Shown here one piece after another: positions 1-8,528 of a stretch of DNA of 64,000 nt. Location of the stretch: positions 9,525,023 through 9,589,022 of the forward strand of contig NZ_CM002285.1 of the NCBI RefSeq assembly GCF_000497445.1. The letters are read 5' to 3'. The notes under the pieces are model-generated. The model was given only the letters and a program-made list of their open reading frames with translations, was not told the DNA's origin and made no database searches. The stretch is from Streptomyces roseochromogenus subsp. oscitans DS 12.976. Its GTDB lineage: Bacteria; Actinomycetota; Actinomycetes; Streptomycetales; Streptomycetaceae. Position 1 is the stretch's first letter. Each line of letters opens with the position of its first letter. A program made the position numbers and the translations under genes.

Positions 1-1
1 G

Positions 2-20
2 TCCTGTGTGATACACAGGA
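2..20. promoter_or_regulatory. Inverted repeat, candidate operator
   Basis: A perfect 8-bp inverted repeat, TCCTGTGT and ACACAGGA with a GAT spacer, lies about 65 bp upstream of the first oxidoreductase start. Its size and place fit a dimeric winged-helix or TetR-type operator. The HxlR regulator gene follows this oxidoreductase and could be the protein that binds here; that link is inference. Confidence 0.45.
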
Positions 21-84
21 AGAGCAATCACACGCACTGAATGATTCAGGGTGTGTGCAGTTTCCTTCCTTCCGGGAGTTCCTG

Positions 85-993
85 ATGTCCACTGCGATCA
101 CTTTCTCCGAGTACGGCGCGCCCGGCGTGCTGACACTGTCGGAGGTCCCGACGCCGGAGCCGGGCCCGGGCCAGGTCCGCGTCCGCGTGCGGGCCGCCGC
201 CGTGAACCCGATCGACGTGCGGATCCGCGCGGGGATGATGCAGGGCGTCTTCCCTGTCGAGTTCCCGATGATCCCGGGCTGGGACGTCGCCGGTGTGGTC
301 GACAAGGCCGGCGAGGAGGCGAGCTTCACGGTCGGCGACGAGGTCTTTGGCGTCGCCGCGGTCGGTGGCTACAGCGAGTTCGCGCTGCTGGACCGACCGT
401 TCGCCAAGCCGAAGGAGCTGTCGTTCGAGACCGCAGCCGGCCTGATCACCGTCGGAGAAGCCGCCTACCGGGCCCTGGAGCACCTGGGGGTCGGGGCGGG
501 TCAGACGCTGCTGATCCACGGTGCGGGCGGCAGCGTCGGCACCATCGCGGTGCAGCTGGCCGCCGCCCGCGGTATCGCCGTGGTCGGCACCGTCGCCGAG
601 CAGGACGTCGAGCGCGTCAACCGTCTCGGCGCCACCGCCGTCCGCTACGGCGAGGGCTGGGTGGAGCGGGTGAAGGCCGCGGCTGCGGGCGGGGTGGACT
701 TCGTGTTCGACGCCTCCGGCGCGGGCGTGCTCGCCGAGTCCGTCGCCCTGGCCGGCGACGCCGGCCGGGTCATCACCATCGCCGACCCGTCCTTCGCCCA
801 GCACGGGGTGCGCTTCACCGGAATGGACCCGGCCGACCGGTTCCCCGAGGCCCTGCCGCAGCTGGCCGGCCTGATCGCCGCAGGCAAGCTCGACGTCCCG
901 GTGTGGCGCGCCTACCCGCTCGCCGAGGCCGCGCAGGCCCACGCCGACATCGAAGCCCGCCGAAACGAGGGCAAGGTCGTCCTCCTCCCCTGA
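85..993 (+). CDS. NADP-dependent quinone oxidoreductase-like MDR protein
   Basis: A 302-residue zinc-free medium-chain dehydrogenase/reductase of the quinone oxidoreductase (QOR/zeta-crystallin) group, expected to reduce quinones or enones with NADPH in the cytoplasm. The N-terminal GroES-like half carries NPIDVRIRAGMM near residue 41. The Rossmann half has GAGGSVG at about 146-152, and the protein ends in the family-typical GKVVLLP. An upstream ATG at 55 is open, but the ATG at 85 is preceded at the right distance by GGGAG and begins the conserved AITFSEYG sequence. It is followed by an HxlR regulator gene and is a close paralogue of the gene at 3862, which suggests duplication within this island. 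The physiological substrate cannot be read from the sequence. Confidence 0.9.
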   Translation: MSTAITFSEYGAPGVLTLSEVPTPEPGPGQVRVRVRAAAVNPIDVRIRAGMMQGVFPVEFPMIPGWDVAGVVDKAGEEASFTVGDEVFGVAAVGGYSEFALLDRPFAKPKELSFETAAGLITVGEAAYRALEHLGVGAGQTLLIHGAGGSVGTIAVQLAAARGIAVVGTVAEQDVERVNRLGATAVRYGEGWVERVKAAAAGGVDFVFDASGAGVLAESVALAGDAGRVITIADPSFAQHGVRFTGMDPADRFPEALPQLAGLIAAGKLDVPVWRAYPLAEAAQAHADIEARRNEGKVVLLP

Positions 994-1087
994 CCCTGCA
1001 GCCCCCGTCTCGCGCGGGCAAGTGAGGCGGCCCCGGGCCGCGGCCGGGGCACGCCCGGACCGGCTGCGGCCCCGTCCGAAGCGTCCG

Positions 1088-1102
1088 TGACATCACCTGT
1101 CA
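1088..1102. promoter_or_regulatory. Inverted repeat upstream of hxlR-type gene
   Basis: TGACA-TCACC-TGTCA forms a perfect 5-bp inverted repeat with a 5-nt spacer, 25 bp before the HxlR start codon. HxlR/MarR-fold regulators often bind such short repeats near their own promoter, so this is a candidate autoregulatory site. The motif is short and could occur by chance. Confidence 0.3.
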
Positions 1103-1127
1103 GCCACGAGACGAGAGCGGAAAGCCG

Positions 1128-1469
1128 ATGGCAGCCTGCACCACCCTCCCGCCACTGACGGCGGACGCGGACCTGGCCGCCGCGTTCGAGGTCCTTGGCC
1201 AGAAGTGGAACGGCATCATCCTGCACACCCTGGCCACCCGGCCCGCCCGCTACGGCGAACTGCGCACCGCGATCCGCCCGATCAGCACCAAGATGCTCGC
1301 CGCGAGGCTGCGTGAACTCGTCGACGCCGGGCTGGTCACCCACGCCCAACTGCCCCCCGGTCCTGCCACCTACACCCTCACCGCCGACGGCCGGGCCCTG
1401 CTGACCGCCCTGGAGCACATCCGCACCTGGTGGCAGCAGCGCATCCCCGCCACCCCACCCATCTCTTGA
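1128..1469 (+). CDS. HxlR family winged-helix transcriptional regulator
   Basis: A 113-residue protein, the usual length for HxlR/DUF24 regulators. It shows the family's opening KWNGIILHTL near residue 25, then RYGELRTAI and the recognition-helix segment ISTKMLAARL, then the wing (YTLTADGRALL). Such regulators often sense quinones, aldehydes or oxidants and control a neighbouring reductase. Here it sits between a quinone-oxidoreductase-like gene and an alpha/beta hydrolase, all on one strand. A candidate operator lies at 1088-1102. The start is the ATG after a GGAAAG stretch. The N-terminal Cys at residue 4 might be a redox sensor, but that is speculation. Confidence 0.88.
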   Translation: MAACTTLPPLTADADLAAAFEVLGQKWNGIILHTLATRPARYGELRTAIRPISTKMLAARLRELVDAGLVTHAQLPPGPATYTLTADGRALLTALEHIRTWWQQRIPATPPIS

Positions 1470-1489
1470 CCCTCAAGGAACGATCCGCC

Positions 1490-2290
1490 ATGTCAACTCG
1501 CCACCTCCCCGAGCCCACGTTCGCCCGTACTCGCCTCGGCTCAGGCCCCGGCCTGGTCCTCGCCCACGGCGCCGGCAGCAGCCTGGCCAACACCTACGGG
1601 CCCATCCTGGACCAACTGGCCGCCCGCCACACCGTCGTCGGCATCGACTACCCCGGCAGCGGCGACACCCCCCGTTCCGCCACGCCGCTGTCGGTGGACG
1701 ACCTGGCCGACCAGCTCGTCGCCGCGGCCGACGCCGAAGGACTCGGCCGCTTCGCCCTGTCCGGGTTCTCTCTCGGCGGCCCGGTCGCGATCCGCGCCGC
1801 CGCCCGGCACCCCGAGCGCGTCACCGCGCTCGTGCTGACAGCCACCTTCCCCCACCGCAGCAACCGCCTCGCCCTCGCCTCCTCCGTATGGCGGAAGATC
1901 GCTGCTTCGGGCGACCAGCAGATGCTGGCCGAGTTCCTCGTCATGATGTCGCTGGGCACGCAGGCGCTGGAGTCGATGTCTGCTGAGCAGTTGCAGCAGA
2001 CCCTGGGCTTCGCCGCCGCCACCGCCGCCGACGGCACCCCCGAGCAGGCCGACCTCGTCGGCCGGGCCGACGTCCGCGAGGACCTGGCCGGCATCACGGT
2101 GCCCACCCTGGTGATATCGACCTCCGACGACTGGTTCACCTCGACCGCGCTGCACCGGCAGATCGCCGAGACGATCCCCGGCGCCGAACTCGCCGAACTC
2201 GCCACCGGCCACCTCCCCATGGTCGAACTCCCCGAGGAATGGCTGCGCCTGATCACCGACTTCCTCGCCAAGCACAGCCAGTCGGGCTGA
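1490..2290 (+). CDS. Alpha/beta hydrolase
   Basis: A 266-residue alpha/beta-hydrolase-fold protein. The oxyanion/HG region is LAHGAGSS near residue 22, the nucleophile elbow is GFSLGG near 92, and the late Asp (STSDDW) and His (TGHLPM) complete a plausible catalytic triad. The ATG at 1490 is preceded by AAGGAA at good spacing, 20 bp after the HxlR stop, so the two are probably co-transcribed. An earlier in-frame start at 1430 would overlap hxlR and lacks a ribosome site. The substrate is unknown; hydrolysis of small esters or lactones would fit the redox/electrophile island. Confidence 0.88.
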   Translation: MSTRHLPEPTFARTRLGSGPGLVLAHGAGSSLANTYGPILDQLAARHTVVGIDYPGSGDTPRSATPLSVDDLADQLVAAADAEGLGRFALSGFSLGGPVAIRAAARHPERVTALVLTATFPHRSNRLALASSVWRKIAASGDQQMLAEFLVMMSLGTQALESMSAEQLQQTLGFAAATAADGTPEQADLVGRADVREDLAGITVPTLVISTSDDWFTSTALHRQIAETIPGAELAELATGHLPMVELPEEWLRLITDFLAKHSQSG

Positions 2291-2446
2291 GGAGACCCTC
2301 CGCCACTGCACGGTGATGACAGCACAGCGGCATAGCGTGCGATACCCGCAGACGCCGATGCGCCGTCAGTTCCGTCCTGGGTGCCTGCCCGGCCTCGATC
2401 CGCCCGGGCAGGCATCCAGGTCCCATCCCCGATGAAATGGAGAAGC

Positions 2447-3520
2447 ATGACCACGGCATTCGACCCGATCGACCTGGGCGGCCTGCGGCTGGCCAACCGC
2501 ATCGCGATGGCTCCGCTGACCCGCAGCCGCGCCTACGGGCCTGGGGCGAGTCCGACCCCGTCGATGGCGACGTATTACGCACAGCGCGCCGGTGCCGGAC
2601 TGATCATCAGCGAGGCCACCCAGCCGTCGCTGGTCGGCCGGGGCTACCCCGACACCCCAGGGCTGTACTCCGCCGGGCAAGTACAGGCCTGGCTGCAGGT
2701 GACCGAGGCGGTACACCGCGAGGGCGGGGTGATCTTCGCCCAGCTGCAGCACGTCGGCCGGATCGGCGATCCCGGCCTGCTGCCCGACGGGCTCCGTTTC
2801 CTCGCGCCGTCGCCCATCGCCGCTGCCGGCCAGGTCTACACCGCGCACGGCCTGCGGGACCTCGTCACCCCGGTGGAGATGACCGAGGCAGACATCGCCC
2901 AGACCATCGCCGATTTCGCCCACGCCGCCCGCAACGCGATCGCGGCGGGCTTCGACGGGGTCGAACTGCACGGCGCCAACGGCTACCTGCTGCACCAGTT
3001 CCTCGCGACCAACGCCAACCAGCGCACCGACGGCTGGGGCGGCTCGGTGGAAGGCAGGATCCGGTTCACCGTCGAGGTCACGCGCGCGGTCGCCGACGCC
3101 ATCGGCGCACACCGCACAGGCTTGCGGATCTCCCCGAACAACCCCAACTACGACATCACCGAGGACGGCTACCACGACACCTACCAGGCGCTGGTGGAGG
3201 CGATCGAGCCGATAGGGCCGGCCTACCTGCACGTCCTGGAAGAACGCGACATCCGGGACCTGACGTTGCAACTGCGCAAGCACTTCAGCGGCACCTTCAT
3301 CCTCAACCCCCACACCCCGGGGCGCCCCACTGGCGTTCCCGAACTCGCCCTGATCGAGGACGGCACCGCCGACTTGATCGCCTACGGCGCCCAGTTCATC
3401 GCCAACCCCGACCTGCCCGCCCGCCTCGCCGTCGGCGGCCCCTTCAACACACCAGAGCGGGCCACCTACTACGGCGGCGACGAACGCGGCTACACCGACT
3501 ACCCCACACTCACCGACTGA
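2447..3520 (+). CDS. Old yellow enzyme family alkene reductase
   Basis: A 357-residue FMN-dependent ene-reductase of the old yellow enzyme / N-ethylmaleimide reductase family, which reduces activated C=C bonds of enals, enones, nitro compounds and quinones with NAD(P)H. Diagnostic segments are NRIAMAPLTRSRA near the N terminus, FAQLQHVGRIG, the substrate-binding ELHGANGYLLHQF and the FMN-binding NQRTDGWGGS. Length is normal and no key residue seems lost. The ATG at 2447 is preceded by GGAG a few bases away; further upstream starts are out of character. It stands among two quinone-oxidoreductase-like genes and a VOC protein, supporting a role in detoxifying reactive carbonyls. Confidence 0.93.
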   Translation: MTTAFDPIDLGGLRLANRIAMAPLTRSRAYGPGASPTPSMATYYAQRAGAGLIISEATQPSLVGRGYPDTPGLYSAGQVQAWLQVTEAVHREGGVIFAQLQHVGRIGDPGLLPDGLRFLAPSPIAAAGQVYTAHGLRDLVTPVEMTEADIAQTIADFAHAARNAIAAGFDGVELHGANGYLLHQFLATNANQRTDGWGGSVEGRIRFTVEVTRAVADAIGAHRTGLRISPNNPNYDITEDGYHDTYQALVEAIEPIGPAYLHVLEERDIRDLTLQLRKHFSGTFILNPHTPGRPTGVPELALIEDGTADLIAYGAQFIANPDLPARLAVGGPFNTPERATYYGGDERGYTDYPTLTD

Positions 3521-3861
3521 CGGCGAGGATCAGCCATGGCATCGCCCCCAGTGCCGTTGTACGCACTCTCCAACCGACTGGCGCTTTCGCCTTCCCGGGA
3601 AGTAGACAGCCTGCCGGGCAGTTGCCCGATCGCGGGGAACCGCCGGGCCACGCGCGCACCAGCGCACCAGCCGCGATGCCGGAACACCCCAAGGAACCGC
3701 TGCAGCTGATCACCGCCTGCCTCACTAGGGCACACCGCCCGACCCTGTCTCGCGGTCTGTCCTGGTGAGGGTGGCCTCGACCCCTGACATCCAGATGCGA
3801 GATCCATCAGGGATCGGGGGCGGTTCTCTCGTTCGAATCATCTCTTTCCCAAGGAGTCTTT
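3521..3861. other. Intergenic region without a clear gene
   Basis: No convincing gene. A possible 57-codon reading frame begins at the ATG at 3536 after GAGGATC, but its composition is not protein-like. The last part carries AAGGAG at 3851-3856, the ribosome site of the next gene. Confidence 0.5.
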
Positions 3862-4806
3862 ATGCCCATTGCGATCACCTTCTCGCGCTACGGCGACCCG
3901 GACGTCCTCACCGTCTCGCAGGTCGAGCTGCCCCAGCCGGGGCCGGGCCAGGTGCGGGTCCGCGTGCGGGCAGCGAGCGTCAACCCGATTGACGCGAAGA
4001 TCCGCTCCGGCATGATGGAGGGCATCGTGCCTGCCCAGTTCCCGGTGTTCCTGGGTCTGGACGTCTCCGGCGTCGTGGATGCCGCCGGTGCGGACGCCAG
4101 CGCAGCGGTGGGAGATGAGGTCTTCGGTGTCGTATCCGGTGTCGCATCCAGTGGTGGCTCCGGTGACGCGTCCGGTGGCGGCTACGCCGAGTACGCCATC
4201 CTTGGCCAGCCGGTGGCCAAACCGGAGCGGCTGTCGTGGGAGCTCGCCGCAGCCCTGCCTGTCGTCGGTACGACTGCGTTTCGGGTGCTGAAGCAGCTGG
4301 GTGTCCACTCGGGCGAGACGCTGTTGATCCACGGTGCCGGCGGCAGCGTCGGGACGATCGCCGTCCAGCTCGCCGTCGCGCGCGGTATCACCGTCATCGC
4401 AACGGCCGGCGAGCACGACCACGAACGTCTTGCCACGCTCGGCGCGACGCCCGTGGCCTACGGCGACGGCTGGATGGACCGCGTCAAGACCGTCGCCCCG
4501 AACGGCGTGGACGCCGTCTTCGACGCTGCCGGCGCCGGGGTGCTCGCCCACTCCGTCGGCCTGACCGGTGACAGGACGCGTGTCATCACCATCGCGGACA
4601 TAACAGCCGCAGTGCACGACGTGCGGCTCAGCCGCAACAACCCCGCAGACCGCAGCTATGCGGCTCTGCCGGAACTGGCGGACCTGGCCACGTCCGGCAA
4701 GCTCACCCTCCCGATCTGGCGCACCTACCCACTCGCCGAGGCGGCCCAAGCGCACGCTGATCTCGAAGCCCGCAGCAACCGCGGAAAGATCGTCTTGCTG
4801 CCGTGA
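3862..4806 (+). CDS. NADP-dependent quinone oxidoreductase-like MDR protein, paralogue
   Basis: A 314-residue zinc-free MDR protein, clearly paralogous to the gene at 85: shared NPID..IR.GMM motif, GAGGSVGTIAVQLA nucleotide-binding loop and GKIVLLP end. AAGGAG stands 5 nt before the ATG, one of the best ribosome sites in the window. It differs from its paralogue by a Ser/Gly/Val-rich insertion between the strand ending EVFGV and GGYAEYA (about 4120-4180). The DNA there consists of short imperfect repeats of GTCGGATCC-like units, so slippage may have created it. The MDR, ene-reductase and VOC genes probably act on related electrophiles. Confidence 0.9.
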   Translation: MPIAITFSRYGDPDVLTVSQVELPQPGPGQVRVRVRAASVNPIDAKIRSGMMEGIVPAQFPVFLGLDVSGVVDAAGADASAAVGDEVFGVVSGVASSGGSGDASGGGYAEYAILGQPVAKPERLSWELAAALPVVGTTAFRVLKQLGVHSGETLLIHGAGGSVGTIAVQLAVARGITVIATAGEHDHERLATLGATPVAYGDGWMDRVKTVAPNGVDAVFDAAGAGVLAHSVGLTGDRTRVITIADITAAVHDVRLSRNNPADRSYAALPELADLATSGKLTLPIWRTYPLAEAAQAHADLEARSNRGKIVLLP

Positions 4807-4930
4807 CCGAGCCGGGCGCCACCCGCCGACGCCTGGCCGAACGCCTTCGACTCCTGGCCGGCGAAGCAACTGGCCGTCTTCGCCACCGAGGTCGTCCCAG
4901 CCGCCAAGGACGACCTGCGGCCTGAGCATG
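4807..4930 (+). other. Possible protein-coding remnant after MDR gene
   Basis: Immediately after the MDR stop codon the same frame stays open and reads a protein-like stretch (WPNAFDSWPAKQLAVFATE, then VVPAAKDDL) that ends by running into the next gene's leader. It has no start codon. It may be the 3' scrap of a gene lost by deletion; the family cannot be named. Confidence 0.25.
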
Positions 4931-5019
4931 CGGCGCCTGCGACCAGTCACAGACCCGTGCCGCTGGATTTTCGGCGCTCTCTTTCCCCCTTTATGTCTCC
5001 CAAATGGTAAGGAGCCGAC

Positions 5020-5466
5020 ATGGCCAACGAGTTGAACCACATCATCGTCCACTGCCGCAACCGGCGGGAGTCCGCCGCGTTCCTGGCCGACCTGATGGCC
5101 GCCTCCGCGCCGGTCGAGTGGAGCCGCTTCACCCAGGTCACCACGTCGAACGGCGTCGGCATCGACTTCGCCGACGACCTGGTCCCCCACGCCGACATCA
5201 ATGAAAGCCACCTCGCCTTCCTGGTGACCGAAGAGGAGTTCGACGGCATTCTGGCGCGCCTGAAGAAGGACTCCATTCCCTTCTGGCCCAACCCGGCCAA
5301 GTCCGTCGAAGGCGAGATCAACCACGACTTCGGCGGCCGCGGCCTCTACACACTCGACCCAGGAGGCACGATCATGATCGAGTTCATCACCACTCCCTAC
5401 GGCGACATCCCCTCGCACCGGACCACCCCGGCGTCGTACACGTCGGACAACACTGCCCACGAATGA
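5020..5466 (+). CDS. VOC (glyoxalase/bleomycin resistance) superfamily protein
   Basis: A 148-residue protein of the vicinal-oxygen-chelate superfamily. It has two babab halves: LNHIIVHCRNRRESAAFLAD with a first metal-ligand-like His, and a second half running from SHLAFLVTEEEF to YTLDPGGTIMIEFIT with a candidate Glu ligand. AAGGAG lies 6 nt upstream of the ATG. Members include glyoxalases, dioxygenases and antibiotic-binding proteins; which applies here cannot be told. It follows the ene-reductase/MDR genes on the same strand, so a role in carbonyl or antibiotic detoxification is reasonable inference. Confidence 0.82.
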   Translation: MANELNHIIVHCRNRRESAAFLADLMAASAPVEWSRFTQVTTSNGVGIDFADDLVPHADINESHLAFLVTEEEFDGILARLKKDSIPFWPNPAKSVEGEINHDFGGRGLYTLDPGGTIMIEFITTPYGDIPSHRTTPASYTSDNTAHE

Positions 5467-5692
5467 GGACGCTGCAAGAGCGGAAGGGCCCGGACGCAGC
5501 GAAGGAGCCGGCCGACTGCCGTAGCTGGTCCCCACGCCGCCACGGGAACCGGCGCGCGAGGTGAGCAGTCCTCGGACATTCCCCCTGCCTGCCCGGCCGC
5601 GATCCGGGGGCCGGGCAGGCACCCATGATTCAACCCCTGACGGCAGCCCGAGCATCGCCTGATCGTGTGCCTGGATCCCTCCGGAGCTCAAA

Positions 5693-6286
5693 GTGAAATC
5701 CGACATGCAACACCCCGCCACCGAGCGTTCCGACGCAGCCCGAAACCGGGCCCGTCTGCTGGAAGCAGCCACTCGATTGGTCGCGGAACGAGGAGCCGAG
5801 CACGTGACCATGCAGGCGGTCGCGGAGGAAGCCGGGGTCGGGAAGGCCACGCTCTTCAGACGGTTCGGCGACCGCAACGGCTTGCTCCTCGTCCTGCTGG
5901 GCGAAGCCGAGACACGGTTCCGGACTGCCTACACCGCAGGCCCACCTCCCCTGGGACCTGGAGCACCCGCCGCAGCCAGGCTGACTGCCTTCGGCAATGC
6001 GCTGATCGACCGCACAGCAGCAGACTCCGACCTCGGCATCGCCCTTGGTCGCCAGCTACCCCTCGAAATTCGCTGCACATCCGACACGGGGAAGGACTTC
6101 CACCGTCATGTCTCGTCACTTCTACGGGAGTCAGGCGCGGACGGGGACTGCGACATGCTCGCTTACGCACTGCTCGGCTTTATGAGCGTCGAAGTGTTGG
6201 ACTTCCTGCGGCAGGAAGGTGCGGTACCTGCAGCCCGCCTGCAGGCTACCTGGGAAGACCTCGTCCAACGCCTGGCGCGGCCGTAG
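5693..6286 (+). CDS. TetR/AcrR family transcriptional regulator
   Basis: A 197-residue TetR-type repressor. The N-terminal helix-turn-helix is clear: ARLLEAATRLVAERG, then VTMQAVAEEAGVGKATLFRR and FGDRNGLL. The C-terminal ligand-binding part is helical and family-specific. The GTG at 5693 follows CGGAG by 6 nt; the internal ATG five codons later is the alternative. It closes the + strand redox island and may control it or only itself. No clear operator palindrome was found in the 226 bp before it. Confidence 0.88.
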   Translation: MKSDMQHPATERSDAARNRARLLEAATRLVAERGAEHVTMQAVAEEAGVGKATLFRRFGDRNGLLLVLLGEAETRFRTAYTAGPPPLGPGAPAAARLTAFGNALIDRTAADSDLGIALGRQLPLEIRCTSDTGKDFHRHVSSLLRESGADGDCDMLAYALLGFMSVEVLDFLRQEGAVPAARLQATWEDLVQRLARP

Positions 6287-6522
6287 CGAGCCACCCGCTG
6301 GCGTTCGCGTGAACGTACACGTGGCGTAAGCCGACCTCAACACCCAGGGACGCCCCGCTCATCGCCGTTCGTGCAGGTCGTGTACCTCGTCCTCAGCGAG
6401 CTCGCGCCACCCGTCCATGGCCCTCATGATGCCGACCCGGCCGCGGCCGGATCACGCGGCCTCGGGCTCGCTTGAGGTTCCGTGACAGCAGCGCGGGCAG
6501 GCTGGGCGCGACGTGGCTTCGT

Positions 6523-7212
6523 TCAGACCTGGGTGGGGCCGGGTTCTCGATCTGTGCCTTCGGCGGTGTGCAGGTGGGCGGTGAGGTCTTCGCGGGTGGG
6601 GGGTGGGGGGAGTGGCCGGGCGCCGTCCGGGCGCAGTCCGTCGAGGAAGATGCGCACGTGGCGGGTGGCGAGGGTGGTGGCCTGTTCGGCGGGGAGGTGG
6701 GGCAGGGGGCGGCACGCGAGTGCGCCGGTGGTGATCAGGTCCACCGCTGTCACGTCGGGACGGACCGCGTCCTGGGCGCGGGCGACGGCCAGGATGTCTT
6801 CCAGGGTGGCTGCGGTCCGGCGTTGCAGTTCGAGGGCTTGGGTGTCGTCGATGACGGGGCCGCCGATCAGGGGCAGGACGAGCATGTCCCGTTCGTCGAC
6901 CAGGCGCAGCAGCATCTTCTCGATGGCGGCCAGTGGGTCCTGGGGTGCGGTCTCCAGCGCGTCGTGGGCGGTCTGGACTACCAGGGTGAAGCCGTCGAGG
7001 ACGACCTGCCGGATGAGGGCGTCGCGGTCGGGGAAGCGCCGGTAGAGCGTGGCGATGTTGACTCCTGCGCGGCGGGCGATCTCGTCGAGCGGGGCGGCGG
7101 TGCCCAGTTCCCGGAAGGCGCTGCGCGCAGCGGCCAGGACCTGGGCGCGGTTGCGTGCGGCGTCTGCCCGCAATCGCGGTGTGCCGCCGTCTGGGGATGC
7201 GTTGCGGGTCAC
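6523..7212 (-). CDS. TetR/AcrR family transcriptional regulator
   Basis: A 229-residue TetR family protein. The DNA-binding domain reads RAQVLAAARSAFRELG, APLDEIARRAGVNIATLYRR and FPDRDALI. The C-terminal SBP-like domain matches the widespread actinobacterial TetR group that sits divergent to an SDR gene. The GTG at 7212 has AGGAAGAG at good spacing; the ATG at 7251 is an alternative with no obvious ribosome site, and the open frame extends to 7509. It is divergent from the SDR gene at 7457, which it probably represses. Confidence 0.88.
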   Translation of the reverse strand: MTRNASPDGGTPRLRADAARNRAQVLAAARSAFRELGTAAPLDEIARRAGVNIATLYRRFPDRDALIRQVVLDGFTLVVQTAHDALETAPQDPLAAIEKMLLRLVDERDMLVLPLIGGPVIDDTQALELQRRTAATLEDILAVARAQDAVRPDVTAVDLITTGALACRPLPHLPAEQATTLATRHVRIFLDGLRPDGARPLPPPPTREDLTAHLHTAEGTDREPGPTQV

Positions 7213-7272
7213 CGTGGGCTCTTCCTGCGTTGTCTGTACTGGTGGACGCATCGAGGTTACGTCAGTGGCGGG

Positions 7273-7295
7273 CTTCACAGACAGATTAAGTGAAG
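7273..7295. promoter_or_regulatory. Candidate operator between TetR and SDR genes
   Basis: CTTCAC and GTGAAG form a 6-bp inverted repeat with an 11-nt spacer in the divergent region, close to the AT-richest stretch (about 7279-7320), where the promoters should lie. It is a plausible TetR operator but imperfectly supported. Confidence 0.3.
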
Positions 7296-7456
7296 TATTT
7301 CCTGCGGTTAGTGTTACGGTGAAGACACCGGCCTGGGGGCGCCGCGGGAGGACGCCTTTGAACATGCGGGTGTCCGTGCCCGTGCGGGTCGGCCTTCGCC
7401 CGGGCGCCGCAGGTGTCGTCCGCGGCGCTCCCCCCTGCGTATCGCGAGAGAAGAAA

Positions 7457-8245
7457 GTGGTGGCATCCGTGCAGATTGCGCGTTTCGAAGGCAAGGCGGC
7501 AGTGGTCACCGGTGGCAGCCGGGGTATCGGCGCGGCCGTCGCAAGGCGACTGGCCGCCGAGGGAGCCTCGGTGGCGATCGGCTACCGGGGCAACCAGGAG
7601 GCGGCGGACGCCCTCGTCGCCGAGCTCACAAGCAACGGCGGACGGGCGATCGCCGTACAGGCCGATGTCGCCGACCCGCACCAGACGGGCGCGCTGATGG
7701 AGCGGGCGGTGGACGAGTTCGGCCGACTGGACGTGCTCGCCTCCTGCGCCGGCATCGAGCACTTCGACGCCCTGGAGAAGATCACCCCGGCCGACTTCGA
7801 CCGCGTCTTCGCCGTCAACACCCGCGGGCAGCTGTTCGCCGCCCAGTACGCCGCCGCCCACATGCCAGAAGGCGGCCGGATCGTTCTGACGTCCTCCGTC
7901 AGCGCTTCGCGAGCGATCTTCGGCCATACCCTGTACGCCGCGAGCAAGGCAGCGGTGGAGTCGATGGTGCTGAACCTGTCCGCCGAACTCGGGCAGAAGA
8001 AGATCACCATCAACGCGATCGCCCCCGGCGGCACCGCCACCGACATGGCCGCAGAACATGGAACCAGCTATCAGCACCCCGAGCAGATCGGCAAGCTCTC
8101 CATGACCGACTGGCTCAACACCCAGGTCGCCCTCAAGCGGCTCGCGGAGCCGTCCGAGGTGGCCGCCGGGTACGCCTTCCTCGCCTCCGACGACGCGGCC
8201 TACATGACCGGGCGCACCCTCCAGCTCGATGGCGGGCTCTTCTAG
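7457..8245 (+). CDS. SDR family oxidoreductase
   Basis: A classical short-chain dehydrogenase/reductase of 262 residues. It shows the cofactor motif TGGSRGIG near residue 18, CAGIEH (the NNAG equivalent), the catalytic Ser in SSVSAS and the YAASK active site. It ends in the family-typical GRTLQLDGGLF. The G-x-S-R after the first glycines favours NADP(H). Start choice among GTG codons at 7457, 7460 and 7469 is uncertain; the first two follow a GAGAGAAG purine run. Divergent from a TetR gene and followed by a membrane protein gene 283 bp downstream. Confidence 0.9.
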   Translation: MVASVQIARFEGKAAVVTGGSRGIGAAVARRLAAEGASVAIGYRGNQEAADALVAELTSNGGRAIAVQADVADPHQTGALMERAVDEFGRLDVLASCAGIEHFDALEKITPADFDRVFAVNTRGQLFAAQYAAAHMPEGGRIVLTSSVSASRAIFGHTLYAASKAAVESMVLNLSAELGQKKITINAIAPGGTATDMAAEHGTSYQHPEQIGKLSMTDWLNTQVALKRLAEPSEVAAGYAFLASDDAAYMTGRTLQLDGGLF

Positions 8246-8528
8246 CCCGCCCCAGGGCATCGAATCCGCCGGCACCGCTCGTCCTTCCGCAGCCCCATGG
8301 GGGATGCAGCCCGCCAAGGGCCGCCACGCGGAGGAGGGGCAGCGACAACCGTACGACCGCCTCGCCCCGATCGCCTGGCGGTAGCAGGTGGGTGGGCGGT
8401 CACGACCTCGGAGAGAACACGCCGTCGGCCCGCCCGGCTTCCGCCTGCACACCGAGCGCGCGGACCACGGCGGGCCCTGACCGAGATCCCCCGCGCACAC
8501 CGCGGATACGCAGAAAGCCCCTCCCTCT

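Noticed and set aside
3838..5877. A 679-codon minus-strand open frame
   Set aside because: It lies antisense to the MDR and VOC genes; composition (Gly/Arg/Val-rich, no motifs) is that of a shadow frame in GC-rich DNA.
6472..7293. A 273-codon plus-strand frame
   Set aside because: Antisense to the TetR gene, which shows a clear HTH.
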